DNA of 64,000 nt. It comes from Alcanivorax sediminis. Its GTDB lineage: Bacteria > Pseudomonadota > Gammaproteobacteria > Pseudomonadales > Alcanivoracaceae. A program made the translations under genes and the position numbers. Location: NCBI RefSeq assembly GCF_009601165.1, contig NZ_WIRE01000001.1, positions 1,054,001 through 1,118,000 of the forward strand. The letters run 5' to 3'. The notes under the pieces were generated by a model. It was not told the DNA's origin. It did no database searches and saw only the letters and a list, made by a program, of their open reading frames with translations. This document shows positions 46,271 through 55,473 of this stretch, piece by piece; the first letter of the stretch is position 1, and the number at the start of each line of letters is the position of its first letter.

Positions 46271-47035
46271 TCACCATGGGATGGGCTCGCCATCCCATGC
46301 GATAAATCGACCGTGCTGGTTTTCCCCGGCGCCATCAATGATGGCAGCCAGTTGCTTAGCTGCTCGCGGTGGGGAAAACAACTTGTGCTCGGGAACGTTA
46401 CGTTGAAACGGTGCCGAGAGTGGTGTATCGGTGGTGCCGGGATGCAGTGCCAGGACGCACAGGTTCGGGTGGCGACGTCGCGTTTCTACGGCCAGGGTCC
46501 GCAACAACTGGTTCTGTGCTGCCTTGCTGGCCCGGTAACTGTACCAGCCCCCCAAATGATTATCTTCAATGCTGCCCACTCGCGCGCTGATGCTGGCGAA
46601 ACAGGCCTGCTGCTGCTTTGACACTAACGGGAGCAGATGCCGTGCAAGGAGGATGGGCGCAAACGCATTCAGGGCAAAGCTTTGCTGTAGCGCTTGGACA
46701 CTCACGTCTTCGAGTCGTTTTTCCGGAGCCAGACCGGACTCCTTGTCATGAAGTACGCCAGCGCAGTTGATGATCTGGCGCAGCTCGGTCCCACTGTCCT
46801 TCAGTTCCCTGACAAGGTTTAGCAGAGACGCTTCACTGCGCAGATCCGTATTCACACAGCGTAGCGGTAACCCCTGTTGTTGCAGCCTTTGTAGTGCTTC
46901 AGAGTCGGTGGCGCGACGCGAAACGGCCACTACGGGAGCATCATCCTCAAGCCAGTGTTGCACCAGTGCCAGCCCGATACCGGAGCTGGCGCCAGTGATG
47001 AGTCGGGTGATCGTCGAGTCAGTGTGGTGTGTCAT
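46271..47035 (-). CDS. SDR-family oxidoreductase (CsgA-like)
   Basis: A 254-aa classical SDR with TGASSGIGLALV near residue 14, NCAG near 90, a Ser in FASISARVGS, and the Tyr-Lys pair in YSYRASKAAQNQ. The C-terminal segment PGTTDTPLSAPF is typical of C-factor/CsgA-like dehydrogenases. ATG 47035 was chosen over a TTG at 47062. The substrate is unknown. Confidence 0.87.
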   Translation of the reverse strand: MTHHTDSTITRLITGASSGIGLALVQHWLEDDAPVVAVSRRATDSEALQRLQQQGLPLRCVNTDLRSEASLLNLVRELKDSGTELRQIINCAGVLHDKESGLAPEKRLEDVSVQALQQSFALNAFAPILLARHLLPLVSKQQQACFASISARVGSIEDNHLGGWYSYRASKAAQNQLLRTLAVETRRRHPNLCVLALHPGTTDTPLSAPFQRNVPEHKLFSPPRAAKQLAAIIDGAGENQHGRFIAWDGEPIPW

Positions 47036-47089
47036 GCCGACAGTATGAGCTGAACGGGGCAAGTGGCCGTGAAGGTCACTGCTGTCGTG

Positions 47090-47920
47090 TTATTTCATGA
47101 CAAAACAATCGATACCGCGATGGATGAAATGCAGCAGCATGCGATAGCTGTCCAGGTCGAAAAAGGCATCGCCAGTGGCAACCAGGTCGTCATCACAGGG
47201 CGGATGCGGCAGGGTGTCCAGGTGGCACCATTGGCGAATCAGGTGAAAATCTTCCCGGTCTTGGCCCTGCTCACGAATCACCAGGGTGCCGTGCCAGGGC
47301 CAGGCCTGGATCTGGTGCTCCTGGAGCGCCTCCATGAGGCGCTGGTTGTGAGCGTCGGCCGCCTCCTGCTCACAGCAGGCACCTTGGCAACGGCCCAGCT
47401 GGAAGGAAAAACAGGGACCTTTTCCCTGTTCCAGTCCGCAGATTTTCGGGCATAGCTGATGTGCCTTAACCCAGTTCTCCAGGGCCTGATGGGCATGCCT
47501 CGGGCTGCGAAACAGGCCGTAGCAGTCCTGCTGCCATAGTGGGTTAAGCGGATCGGGTTGATAGCGGTGCGGAACCAGGAATCCGCACTCATCTTTCACC
47601 AATATCCAGGTTTGCAGCTGTCTGTAACGTCGCTGGCGGCGGTTGAAGATCGGTTGCCGCTGCTTGATTTCGCGATTTTCCAGCAGCAGGGCACCCAGTT
47701 CCCCGGCGGTTTCGGTGTAATCAATGTTTAGCGTTTGGCGGCACATGCGCCGTGCCCTTGGGCTGCGATTCTGGAAGTGACTGCGCACGCGCTGGCGAAT
47801 GTTGATGCTTTTGCCAATGTACAGCAACGACTGGCCCTCACCCCAGAAGCGATAAATACCTGGCCCGGCAGGCAATGTGGCGATGTCTGTATCGAGGGAC
47901 GGCGCGGTGATGGATGGCAT
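47090..47920 (-). CDS. cho: Excinuclease Cho (UvrC N-terminal homologue)
   Basis: A 276-aa GIY-YIG endonuclease that makes the 3' incision in nucleotide excision repair with UvrA/UvrB at lesions UvrC handles poorly. The GIY-YIG domain is at the N-terminus (PGIYRFWG then LLYIGKSINIRQRVRSHF, with E in ALLLENREIKQ). The central Cys-rich part (CPKICGLEQGKGPCF, GRCQGAC) matches UvrC/Cho. The UvrB-binding and HhH parts of UvrC are absent, as in E. coli Cho. A CTG-N10-CAG sequence 8 bases upstream suggests SOS control. Confidence 0.9.
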   Translation of the reverse strand: MPSITAPSLDTDIATLPAGPGIYRFWGEGQSLLYIGKSINIRQRVRSHFQNRSPRARRMCRQTLNIDYTETAGELGALLLENREIKQRQPIFNRRQRRYRQLQTWILVKDECGFLVPHRYQPDPLNPLWQQDCYGLFRSPRHAHQALENWVKAHQLCPKICGLEQGKGPCFSFQLGRCQGACCEQEAADAHNQRLMEALQEHQIQAWPWHGTLVIREQGQDREDFHLIRQWCHLDTLPHPPCDDDLVATGDAFFDLDSYRMLLHFIHRGIDCFVMK

Positions 47921-47927
47921 TAGGCAA

Positions 47928-47943
47928 CTGTGGCTGAGTGCAG
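47928..47943. promoter_or_regulatory. Candidate LexA box
   Basis: CTGTGGCTGAGTGCAG fits CTG-N10-CAG, although the inner bases are not AT-rich like the strongest LexA sites. It is directly upstream of cho, an SOS gene in E. coli. Confidence 0.4.
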
Positions 47944-47999
47944 GTCTACAGCAGGTGAAGGGCTAGGGGCTATCCGCTATGCGACGGGACGGCGACTAA

Positions 48000-48563
48000 T
48001 CAGAACTGCAGCGGGGCCACGCCCACGGTGACGGCCCCGATGGGGTGGCCGTTATGGTCGGTAACGGTGCGGCTGACCTGGATCTGGATGCTGCCCGTGG
48101 ATTCATCCCTGCCCAGCTCGCCCACATGCTCGGCGCCAGGCCCTAACAGGAAGGTCTGCTGCCATTTGGCTTCATCTCCTTGCCAGTAGTCACTTGTGAC
48201 GCTGCTCTGCGCCACGTTCAGGCCACGGTTATCCATGATGATGATTTCGGTGATCAACTCACTGCTACGCAGTTGCAGGGAACGTAAAGCGTCGGACAGC
48301 GGGGTGTTCATGAGGCGGTGGATCAAAGGGGAGTCCTGGCTGCCGTACTGTTGCCGCCAGTGCACGTCCAGCCGGGAAATCTCTTCCAGCGTCAGGTGGG
48401 CATGGTTGGTGTTCTGAGCAATGATGTGTTCGATCACATCCGTGCGAGCGGCAATATGGGCAGCCTGTGTGCGGGCGAAGGCAACCAGCTCGGGGCTGAC
48501 ATCGTCAGCCAGGGTGGGCCCGCTGAAGCAGAGGGCAACAATTGCAGTGCTGATCCGGTTCAA
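48000..48563 (-). CDS. Periplasmic Cache-like sensor protein
   Basis: A 187-aa predicted periplasmic protein if translation starts at TTG 48563 (GAGAG seven bases before). This gives the signal peptide M-N-R-I-S-T-A-I-V-A-L-C-F-S-G-P-T-L-A-D-D. Longer ATG starts up to 48779 would bury the signal peptide. The mature part looks like a PDC/Cache ligand-binding domain (IIIMDNRGLNVAQSS, DYWQGDEAKWQQ, then SRTVTDHNGHPIGAVTVGV), but there is no kinase or chemotaxis output domain. It may act as a stand-alone sensor or solute-binding subunit. Confidence 0.65.
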   Translation of the reverse strand: MNRISTAIVALCFSGPTLADDVSPELVAFARTQAAHIAARTDVIEHIIAQNTNHAHLTLEEISRLDVHWRQQYGSQDSPLIHRLMNTPLSDALRSLQLRSSELITEIIIMDNRGLNVAQSSVTSDYWQGDEAKWQQTFLLGPGAEHVGELGRDESTGSIQIQVSRTVTDHNGHPIGAVTVGVAPLQF

Positions 48564-48752
48564 GATGGAGCTCTCGTTGCCTTTGAGGGTTATTTTGCGC
48601 ACCTGTTCGGGCCACGCTGAAGCCATTGTAGAGGGCATTTTAGGGCAACCCCAAGCGTGCTGCATGACCCTTTGGTCTGGGCCTGGGTATGGTTTTGGGA
48701 TAAGGGGGCCTGGGCCCGGGGAACAGGGCTGGGTGCTGAAGGCAGGAAAGGT

Positions 48753-48777
48753 GCGGTTACGGAGAGTCCGTAACCGC
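48753..48777 (-). terminator. Hairpin downstream of metal-dependent hydrolase
   Basis: GCGGTTACGGA-GAG-TCCGTAACCGC is a perfect 11-bp stem with a 3-base loop, just after the hydrolase stop on the minus strand. It lacks a T run, so it is a possible terminator or RNA-stabilising hairpin. Confidence 0.5.
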
Positions 48778-48785
48778 AAAGGGGA

Positions 48786-49679
48786 TCAGGCGATATCGCC
48801 CAGCCAACGTTGCTTGGCCTTTTCCACCAGATCACGAGCGTCGTGATCCCAGGGGTGGAAGCTGGGCTTGTAGAAGCTGAAGTAACCGGGCAGTAGTTTG
48901 CGGAACACGCCGGGCTTGCCCCACATGTAATTCACGGTTTCGCGCCAGGCTTTCCAGTTGCCCAGCTGCCCCTCATCGCGTACCAGCTGGTACAGGTGAA
49001 CGCCGGTGAAGAGCGGGAACATCACACTCACCAGCATCATCTCGGTGATACGAGTGAACTCACTGCCACCGATGGCTTTGTAGACATCAAAGGCCACGGC
49101 CTTATGTTCGGATTCTTCCACCGCATGCCAGGCCCATACCGGAGCCATTTTCGGATCCATTTCGTCCAGAGCGTCGTATTTGAGCAGGAACTCTTCCGCC
49201 ATCAGAGCAGTAAAGTGTTCCACGGCCACCGTGTGAGCCAGCTGACGTTCCGGGCTCAGATTCTTGCGCATCCAGTTCATGAAACCGAGGATCTCGCGCT
49301 CGAGCCGTGCCAGGTCCACACCTTGCTCCTGGAGGTAGCCATTCAGCATGTCATGCTCGCGGGAGTGGTGAGCCTCCTGGCCGATGAATCCCTTGATGGC
49401 CTTCTTCAGCTCCGGATCAGTGATCTGGTTTTCAAAGTGCCGTACGGAATCGATGAAAAAACGTTCCCCCGGCGGGAAGCCGGACGACATGGCGGCCAGC
49501 AACAGCGTCTTGACCGGGTTGTTATCCCACCAGTAACGGGACACGTTACCTTCATTGAAGGTGAAGTTGGGTCGACGAACTTTGGGAATCATACCCTTGG
49601 GCGTTTTGCTCAGGGTTTTCAGCGCCTTGCTGACGCGCTTGCGGGCACTGGCTGGTTTGATCGGGACAATGGCATTCAT
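48786..49679 (-). CDS. PF10118 metal-dependent hydrolase
   Basis: A 297-aa member of the predicted metal-dependent hydrolase family PF10118, frequent in hydrocarbon-degrading gammaproteobacteria and mycobacteria. Conserved ligand motifs are FPPGERFFIDSVRHF, QEAHHSREHDMLN and WHAVEESEHKAVAFDVY, a di-metal-like Glu/His set; PSFHPWDHDARDL is the C-terminal signature. The substrate is unknown. ATG 49679 follows AGGAGAAAAACA. A paralogue lies at 62297. Divergent from an AraC regulator about 80-125 bases away, which probably controls it. Confidence 0.87.
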   Translation of the reverse strand: MNAIVPIKPASARKRVSKALKTLSKTPKGMIPKVRRPNFTFNEGNVSRYWWDNNPVKTLLLAAMSSGFPPGERFFIDSVRHFENQITDPELKKAIKGFIGQEAHHSREHDMLNGYLQEQGVDLARLEREILGFMNWMRKNLSPERQLAHTVAVEHFTALMAEEFLLKYDALDEMDPKMAPVWAWHAVEESEHKAVAFDVYKAIGGSEFTRITEMMLVSVMFPLFTGVHLYQLVRDEGQLGNWKAWRETVNYMWGKPGVFRKLLPGYFSFYKPSFHPWDHDARDLVEKAKQRWLGDIA

Positions 49680-49756
49680 TGTTTTTCTCCTGCTTGGGCC
49701 CATCAGGCCAATATGCATTCCATGGGACCTAATGTACTGGCACCGCACGGCGGAGC

Positions 49757-50872
49757 GTGAGACGCTGCGAGGACATAATAATTATCATTGGTGGCCAAAC
49801 ATCCGTGGAGACCATTCTCACGCAACTGGCGGAAAAGCGCGACGCTCTGCCTGACTGGGTGCATCAGCCCAGCCAGGCTGCCACCTATCCGCTTGCCTTT
49901 ATTGCTGCCGCACAGGGGCGTGGCGTGGACCGCGCAGCCCTGTTTGCCCTGGCTGAGGTCCCGGAGCTCCGCCTTGCAGACCCTTCCGCTAAAGTGTCCC
50001 TTTTCGAAGTCGCCCAGATTGTCGCGGCCGCGTATTTGCTGAGCGAGGATCATTGTCTCGGCTTTGCCACCGGTGACAGCATGCTCCTGACCGCTCACGG
50101 CAACCTGGGTTATGCCTTGATGTGTGCCCCTACTGTGCGTGAGGCCATGGGCATTCTGGAGCAGTACTGGCACCTGCGTGGCCGTGGGGTAAAGCTGCAG
50201 ATCCATAGCGAGGAGGACTCGCTGTTCATGGAGCTGACCACGGAAGTCTCGTTCTCGCCCACGCTCACGTGGCTGATGCTGAGCTCGATTCTGACGAGCA
50301 TGCTGCGCGGGATCGAGTTCCTTGTGCCGGTTCTGCCGCAGGGGATGGAGCTGTGGTTGCCAGGCGAGCGGCCTGAGGGGTTTGAGCAATGGCAGGAACG
50401 CTTGCCCCAGGCCCGCTTCGGTCGCCACCGGATCGGCCTTTATCTATACGGGGATCTGGGGTTGCTTGACCAGCCGCTCCCCACTGCCAACACGGAAGCA
50501 TTACGCGCGGCGCTGGAGCAATGTGAACGTGAGAGCCTGCTCATCGAGCGCGACGATGACATCGTCCACAGGGTGAGGGCTATCCTGCTGCCGGGAACCG
50601 ACGGGTACCCCACGCCGGAGCAGCTTGCCGACATGCTTCACCAGACGCCGCGTACCTTGCGCCGCCGCCTGCAGGAAAGGGGCTCCAGCTATCAGCAGCT
50701 ACTGGAAGAGGCGCGGCTGCGAGACAGCCGGCGGCTACTGCGCGAAGATCTGGAAGTGAGGCGCGTCGGCGAGATGCTGGGCTACCTGAATCCGGCCAAT
50801 TTCACTCGTGCGTTCAAGAGCTGGACCGGGATGACCCCACGGGAATGGCGGCGCCAGCATCAGGCTGACTAG
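49757..50872 (+). CDS. AraC-family regulator (PF12625 type)
   Basis: A regulator of up to 371 aa. The N-terminal ligand domain matches the arabinose-binding-like PF12625 type (YPLAFIAAAQGRGVD, AAAYLLSEDHCLGFATGDSM, TVREAMGILEQYWHLRG). The C-terminal AraC HTH pair lies at about 285-370 (DMLHQTPRTLRRRLQERG, RVGEMLGYLNPANFTRAFKSWTGMTPREW). The start is uncertain: GTG 49757 has little ribosome-binding sequence, and GTG 49805 may be the true start. Regulators of this type often control fatty-acid, ester or alkane genes; the divergent PF10118 gene is the obvious candidate. Confidence 0.87.
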   Translation: MRRCEDIIIIIGGQTSVETILTQLAEKRDALPDWVHQPSQAATYPLAFIAAAQGRGVDRAALFALAEVPELRLADPSAKVSLFEVAQIVAAAYLLSEDHCLGFATGDSMLLTAHGNLGYALMCAPTVREAMGILEQYWHLRGRGVKLQIHSEEDSLFMELTTEVSFSPTLTWLMLSSILTSMLRGIEFLVPVLPQGMELWLPGERPEGFEQWQERLPQARFGRHRIGLYLYGDLGLLDQPLPTANTEALRAALEQCERESLLIERDDDIVHRVRAILLPGTDGYPTPEQLADMLHQTPRTLRRRLQERGSSYQQLLEEARLRDSRRLLREDLEVRRVGEMLGYLNPANFTRAFKSWTGMTPREWRRQHQAD

Positions 50873-50881
50873 TACGGGAAT

Positions 50882-52072
50882 TCAGCGCCGGGCGACTTTG
50901 CCCAGTAGCGAACCCTCCAGGTAGTCGGCCCAGGCCTGCAGCATTTCCCGACGCTTTTCGGGGTAGTGATCCCGATCCAGGATCGCGTCATCGTTCTGAT
51001 CCAGCAGCTGTGCCTGAATCTGTTCTGCCTGATACCCCAGCTCGCCGAGGGCCGTCGCGGCCAGGGTGCGCAATGTGTCTGGTGTCACCGGATTGCTGCG
51101 GGTGACCTTGCGCAGCGCGCCGGAGATGGTGCTGGCACCGAGGTGATTTTTTTTGCCGCCGCTGCCGGGGAAAACATATTCATGGCGCCCGGTCAGAGGC
51201 TCCAGTTCGCGCAACAGTTCCACGGCCTGACGTGGCAGGGGAACGGTGATAATACGCTCCTCTCCGGTTTCAGGCTGAGTGCGGCGGATGCGCCATTCAC
51301 CCGCATCCAGATCCATGTCTGACCAGCGTGCATTAACGATCTCGCTGGGCTTGGCCAGCAGCCACACCATCAGTTTGAGGGCTGCGGTACTGCCGGTTCG
51401 TCCCCATTGCCCAAGTACCCCGGTGGCCAGTTGGGTGAGCTTTTCCCGGGTGCTGACGAGGAATTCCGGCTCGGTGCCGGAGCCGGTGAGGCGTCGGTGC
51501 AGGGCTGCGGTGTGCTGATAGCCGGCCACACCGGTGTCGCGAGCATGCTGGTAGACCCGCTTGGCAATGCCCAGTACCCGTTTACCTTTCTCCACATGGC
51601 CCTCGGCGCCCAGCGCGTTCGCCAATGACTTGAGGTCTTCCGGCGTCACTTCACTGACGACCCGCTTGCCAACACTGGCAATCAGGTAGTTTTCCAGCTG
51701 CCGCTTGGTGCGCCGGAATTGTTCTTCAGAGACTTCCAGGCGATAGACCCGTTCCAGCCAGTCGTTGGCCACGGCTTCAAAGGTGGAGACGGAAGGACGA
51801 AAAATTTCCCGTTTTTCGCAACGACTGAGCGGGTCAGTGCCGTCGGCAATCAGCTCACGGGCTTCATTGCGCAATTCCCGGGCGGACTGCAGGGAAACCT
51901 CGGGGTAGGGGCCCAGGGTGATCACCTTGTCGCGATCGTTGAAGCGGTAGGAAAACTTCCAGGTACGTTGGCCATCGGTTTCTACCAGCAGAAAAAGCCC
52001 TTTGCTGTCGTTCAGCTTGTAGGGCTTGGCAAGGGCAGTGGCGTTGCGTACATCCGCAGCAGTCAGGGCCAT
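50882..52072 (-). CDS. Tyrosine integrase-like protein with altered active site
   Basis: A 396-aa protein built like P4-type integrases: an N-terminal DUF4102 DNA-binding domain (about 5-90), a core-binding domain (about 95-195) and a catalytic domain (about 205-385). Several expected catalytic residues differ. The RPGEL box is KPSEI (Lys241 for Arg), HGFRxT is DTLRTL (Asp332 for His, Arg335 kept), and the LxH box is LLDQ (Asp358 for His). The likely nucleophile Y370 is kept in DRDHYPEKRREMLQAWADYL. The frame is intact, so it is either a recently decayed integrase or a repurposed protein. There is no tRNA gene, att repeat or island gene beside it. Confidence 0.8.
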   Translation of the reverse strand: MALTAADVRNATALAKPYKLNDSKGLFLLVETDGQRTWKFSYRFNDRDKVITLGPYPEVSLQSARELRNEARELIADGTDPLSRCEKREIFRPSVSTFEAVANDWLERVYRLEVSEEQFRRTKRQLENYLIASVGKRVVSEVTPEDLKSLANALGAEGHVEKGKRVLGIAKRVYQHARDTGVAGYQHTAALHRRLTGSGTEPEFLVSTREKLTQLATGVLGQWGRTGSTAALKLMVWLLAKPSEIVNARWSDMDLDAGEWRIRRTQPETGEERIITVPLPRQAVELLRELEPLTGRHEYVFPGSGGKKNHLGASTISGALRKVTRSNPVTPDTLRTLAATALGELGYQAEQIQAQLLDQNDDAILDRDHYPEKRREMLQAWADYLEGSLLGKVARR

Positions 52073-52183
52073 AGTCTGTTTTCGTTATGTCGGAATACCT
52101 AAAACTAGCCCAGTGCCGGCCGGGGGATCAACGCGACCGGCGATAATTATGGTTGTTTTTGTGTATGCAACCTTTCCTGGCGC

Positions 52184-55100
52184 TCAAGGGCTGGCGGGCA
52201 GAAACAGGCTGAAGTCATGCACGTCCTGCTGGTCGGCGCTGAGGTGCAGGCGGGCGTATTCCTCCACCACGCCACTGAGCAACATCAACCGCAGCACCTC
52301 CCCATCAAGATGCCCCTCGGCCACCATATTATTCATGATGACCAGGGACTCGCTCACGGTCTTGGCATGCTTGTAGGGGCGATCCGACGCGGTGAGCGCT
52401 TCAAACACATCCGCCACGGCCAGAATTCGGTCAGGAATGTCCAGATCATCCGCGCCGAGGCTGCGAGGGTACCCCTTGCCATCCAGTCGCTCGTGGTGGG
52501 TGGATGCATACTTGGGCACCCTGGCCAGCTCTTCCGGGAACGGCAGCTTATCGAGCATGCGGATGGTGTTGATGATGTGCTCGTTGATCTTGAAGCGGTC
52601 TTCGGCGGTGAGGGTGCCGTAATCGATCAGCAGGTTGTACAGCTCGCCAAGATTGGCCTGAAAGTGCGGTGGCGACAGGGTGATGCCGAGATGTTCCGGG
52701 TAGTGGGGCGGATGCTCGTGGGGAATCAGGTGCTCCGGCTTGTCCGCCAACAGGGTTTCGGTCACGGGCAGATGGCCGTCGCCCGGACCAAGGCGGCGGG
52801 CGTCCAGCGGCGAGAGCCCCTGGCGGTCGTCAAAATGACGTTGCCAGGTCTGGGCGCCGATGCGGCGAATTTTTTGTTTGTCTTCCTCGGCGAGATATTC
52901 CGAGCCCACGTTGGCGTTGGCAATCAATCCAAACTGTTCCTGCAGCTCTTCCCGCCGGGCCTGCCAGGCCTTGTCGTGCTCCGGCTGTTGCTCCGGGTGT
53001 GCCAGTGTCGCCTTCAGGTAGTCAATGTCGGCATCGCGTAGCAAGACTTCAAAGCGGGTGCGGATTTCATGGATGCGGTTGTAATTGGCCTCCAGTTTGG
53101 CGCCCTTGTCGACGATGTGCTCCGGTGTGGTGATTTTGCCGCAGTCGTGCAGCCAGGCCGCAATGCGAAATTCCCTCCGTTTTCTTTCATCGTCCAGACT
53201 GAAGTCCTGAAAGGCCTTGTCGTCACTGCACGAGGCTGCCTCGGCCAGCATCATGCCCAGCTCGGGTACACGGGCACAGTGGGCGCCGGTGTAGGCTGAC
53301 TTTTCATCAATGGCCTGGGCGATCAGCTCGATGAAGGATTCCATCAGCGCTTCCTGATTTTTTTCATGCTGACGGATGGATTGGGCCATGGCGTACAACG
53401 ACGCCGCCAGACGTTCCGTTTCAATAATGCGGGTGCGAATCCGTTTGACCTGTTTGTAGTCGCGATTCTTTACTTTCAGGGTTTCTGCTTCCAGACGCTT
53501 GATGGGATTGACGATGGGCGCGGCGAACAAGCCTGCCAGGGGTAACAGAACCAGGATGCACATGGCCGTAATGCCGGCCGCCCAGAGTGCGTTGTCGCGT
53601 GCTGGCCCGGTAATCAGTGAGGCGGGTGCCACCGCCGAGAAGGAAAGATCCGTGCCATCAGCGAAGCGGCGGGAGAAGGAGTAGTAGCGGCGATGGTCAT
53701 CCTGGAATTCCTGCAGAGCTACGCCACTATCGCCTGTTTCCTTGATGAGGGCCGGATAAGGCACGGTGCCGCTGAACTGACTGAAAGCCTGGTTGTCGCT
53801 CAGCCATTTGCTGTGTAACCGGGCATGGGCTTGCGCGGGGATTGCTGACAGCGCCCTGTTCAGGAGTGCCTGCAGGGGTTGCTGGTCAGGATGCACCAGC
53901 AGGTACAACTCACCCATGTTGCCGGGCAGGCCGGTGTCGGGACTGTCCTTGATACGGATCCCGTTGAGAAAGAATTGACGCTTGATAAAGCGCAGGATGG
54001 CGGCGTTGTCGATGGCCGCATCCACTTCCCTGTTCTGCACGGCCCGCAGCGCATCCAGAGTGCCGGGGTATTGCTTGAGTAACACCTGCGGATACTGCCG
54101 TTCGATGACGGGGATGATTGACCAGTCTTCGCCGACCGCGAGGGTCTTGCCTTTGAGCTGGGAAAGGTGGGTGAACGCGATCTGATCATCGCGGCTGGCG
54201 AACGCAAAGGGCAGGTTAAGAAACGGTTGAGAGAACAAGCCCAGGCTGGCGTTATTATCGTTACGCAGTATTGGCTGAAGAATGTCGATGTTGCCTTCCT
54301 GGTAAAGCCCCACCAGTGCCGGCCAGGTATGGCCATTCACGTACTGGAAGCTGAGTCCGGTCATGCGGCTGATCAGGGTCAGGACATCGATGGCATAGCC
54401 ATTGGGTTCACCGCTGATAGCAAAATCCACCGGCGCCCAGTCCAGTTCGTTGGACACTCGCAACGGTGAAAGCGCCTTGACCAGCGCTTGCTCCTGTTCG
54501 CTCAACACCAGAGGCGTCACGTCGGGAAGGTTGCTACTCAGGGGTGGGGCGTTGCTGGCAATGATGCGGCCGTGCTGATCATGCAGGTACAGCTCCGTGC
54601 GGTCAGCCACAGGCAGGCTCTGCAGGTGTGCGGTAATGGCATCCAGGGTGACGTCCATGCCCAGCACCGCAGCGTCCTGCTGCAGCCTTAGCGAATAAGT
54701 ACGCCCTGGCGCATCGAGGCTGTCGAAGATATACGGGGCAGTCTGGTACACGGTCTCGCTGCTGGCGTGCTGATACCAGGGGCGGGTGCGAGGGTCATAG
54801 CTGCTTGGTTCACGGGCTTCCCTGAGGATGTTCAGCTGGGCATCAAGATAATAGAGCGTCTTGTGATCAGTATCGCTGTCACGGATAGCGATCAGCCAGC
54901 TGGCCTCAGGACTGGCGCCAAGCCGATTGCGCACCTGCGCATGGGCATCCAGATTGATCAGTTCGTAGAAACGTCCGTTATCGAAGCCAAGATAAATCGC
55001 GTAGAGCCCCGGATTCAGTGACAGGGTCTGGGCGAACAGGCGCAGGGTCGAGGCGGGCACCTGGCCATTGCTGGACGCCAGCCGGGGATAGCGGGCCAGG

Positions 55101-55318
55101 GACAGGGCCACATTGCGGGCCTTGCGGTCCTGACCTTCCAGGAAGTCGGCGGTCTGCTCGGCGGTGTGACGGTACAGCGTCTTGGTGGCCGCCAGGGATT
55201 GCTGGTAGCTGAAATAATACTGCAGGCCGATAGCAATGCTGGCCGTGAGTGCGGTAGCGATGACGAAGATGGCCACAACGCCAATACGAATGCTGTACCG
55301 CCACGGTTTCCCTGCCAT
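52184..55318 (-). CDS. HD-GYP-type phosphodiesterase with Cache and SBP3 sensor domains
   Basis: A 1044-aa membrane sensor that probably degrades cyclic di-GMP. An N-terminal transmembrane helix (about 12-33) is followed by a periplasmic Cache domain (about 45-265; YDPRTRPWYQ motif), then a solute-binding-protein family 3-like domain (about 270-515; PVDFAISGEPNGYAIDVL, DDQIAFTHLSQLKGKTLAVG). A second helix (about 576-600) and a HAMP-like linker precede the HD-GYP domain. That domain contains HDCGK (H724) and HHERLDGKGYP (H941), with a roughly 130-residue insertion between the two motifs. ATG 55318 follows AAGGAGCGCCTC. The two stacked periplasmic sensors suggest amino-acid or organic-acid signals. 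Confidence 0.9.
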   Translation of the reverse strand: MAGKPWRYSIRIGVVAIFVIATALTASIAIGLQYYFSYQQSLAATKTLYRHTAEQTADFLEGQDRKARNVALSLARYPRLASSNGQVPASTLRLFAQTLSLNPGLYAIYLGFDNGRFYELINLDAHAQVRNRLGASPEASWLIAIRDSDTDHKTLYYLDAQLNILREAREPSSYDPRTRPWYQHASSETVYQTAPYIFDSLDAPGRTYSLRLQQDAAVLGMDVTLDAITAHLQSLPVADRTELYLHDQHGRIIASNAPPLSSNLPDVTPLVLSEQEQALVKALSPLRVSNELDWAPVDFAISGEPNGYAIDVLTLISRMTGLSFQYVNGHTWPALVGLYQEGNIDILQPILRNDNNASLGLFSQPFLNLPFAFASRDDQIAFTHLSQLKGKTLAVGEDWSIIPVIERQYPQVLLKQYPGTLDALRAVQNREVDAAIDNAAILRFIKRQFFLNGIRIKDSPDTGLPGNMGELYLLVHPDQQPLQALLNRALSAIPAQAHARLHSKWLSDNQAFSQFSGTVPYPALIKETGDSGVALQEFQDDHRRYYSFSRRFADGTDLSFSAVAPASLITGPARDNALWAAGITAMCILVLLPLAGLFAAPIVNPIKRLEAETLKVKNRDYKQVKRIRTRIIETERLAASLYAMAQSIRQHEKNQEALMESFIELIAQAIDEKSAYTGAHCARVPELGMMLAEAASCSDDKAFQDFSLDDERKRREFRIAAWLHDCGKITTPEHIVDKGAKLEANYNRIHEIRTRFEVLLRDADIDYLKATLAHPEQQPEHDKAWQARREELQEQFGLIANANVGSEYLAEEDKQKIRRIGAQTWQRHFDDRQGLSPLDARRLGPGDGHLPVTETLLADKPEHLIPHEHPPHYPEHLGITLSPPHFQANLGELYNLLIDYGTLTAEDRFKINEHIINTIRMLDKLPFPEELARVPKYASTHHERLDGKGYPRSLGADDLDIPDRILAVADVFEALTASDRPYKHAKTVSESLVIMNNMVAEGHLDGEVLRLMLLSGVVEEYARLHLSADQQDVHDFSLFLPASP

Positions 55319-55473
55319 GAGGCGCTCCTTGCCTTGGGCCACTGTTTGCTCCGTCTGTCTGCTTCAAGCTTACCTCCGCTTGGCAAACTAAGCTAAATTC
55401 GATGAAAGGCGGTTGCCTGAGGTGCATTGCCCGGTCGACGGGCGGGTCTCAGCGGGAATATGGGGAGGATTGG

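Noticed and set aside
50873..50881. tRNA attachment site beside the integrase
   Set aside because: No tRNA gene or direct repeat is visible around 50.8-52.2 kb.
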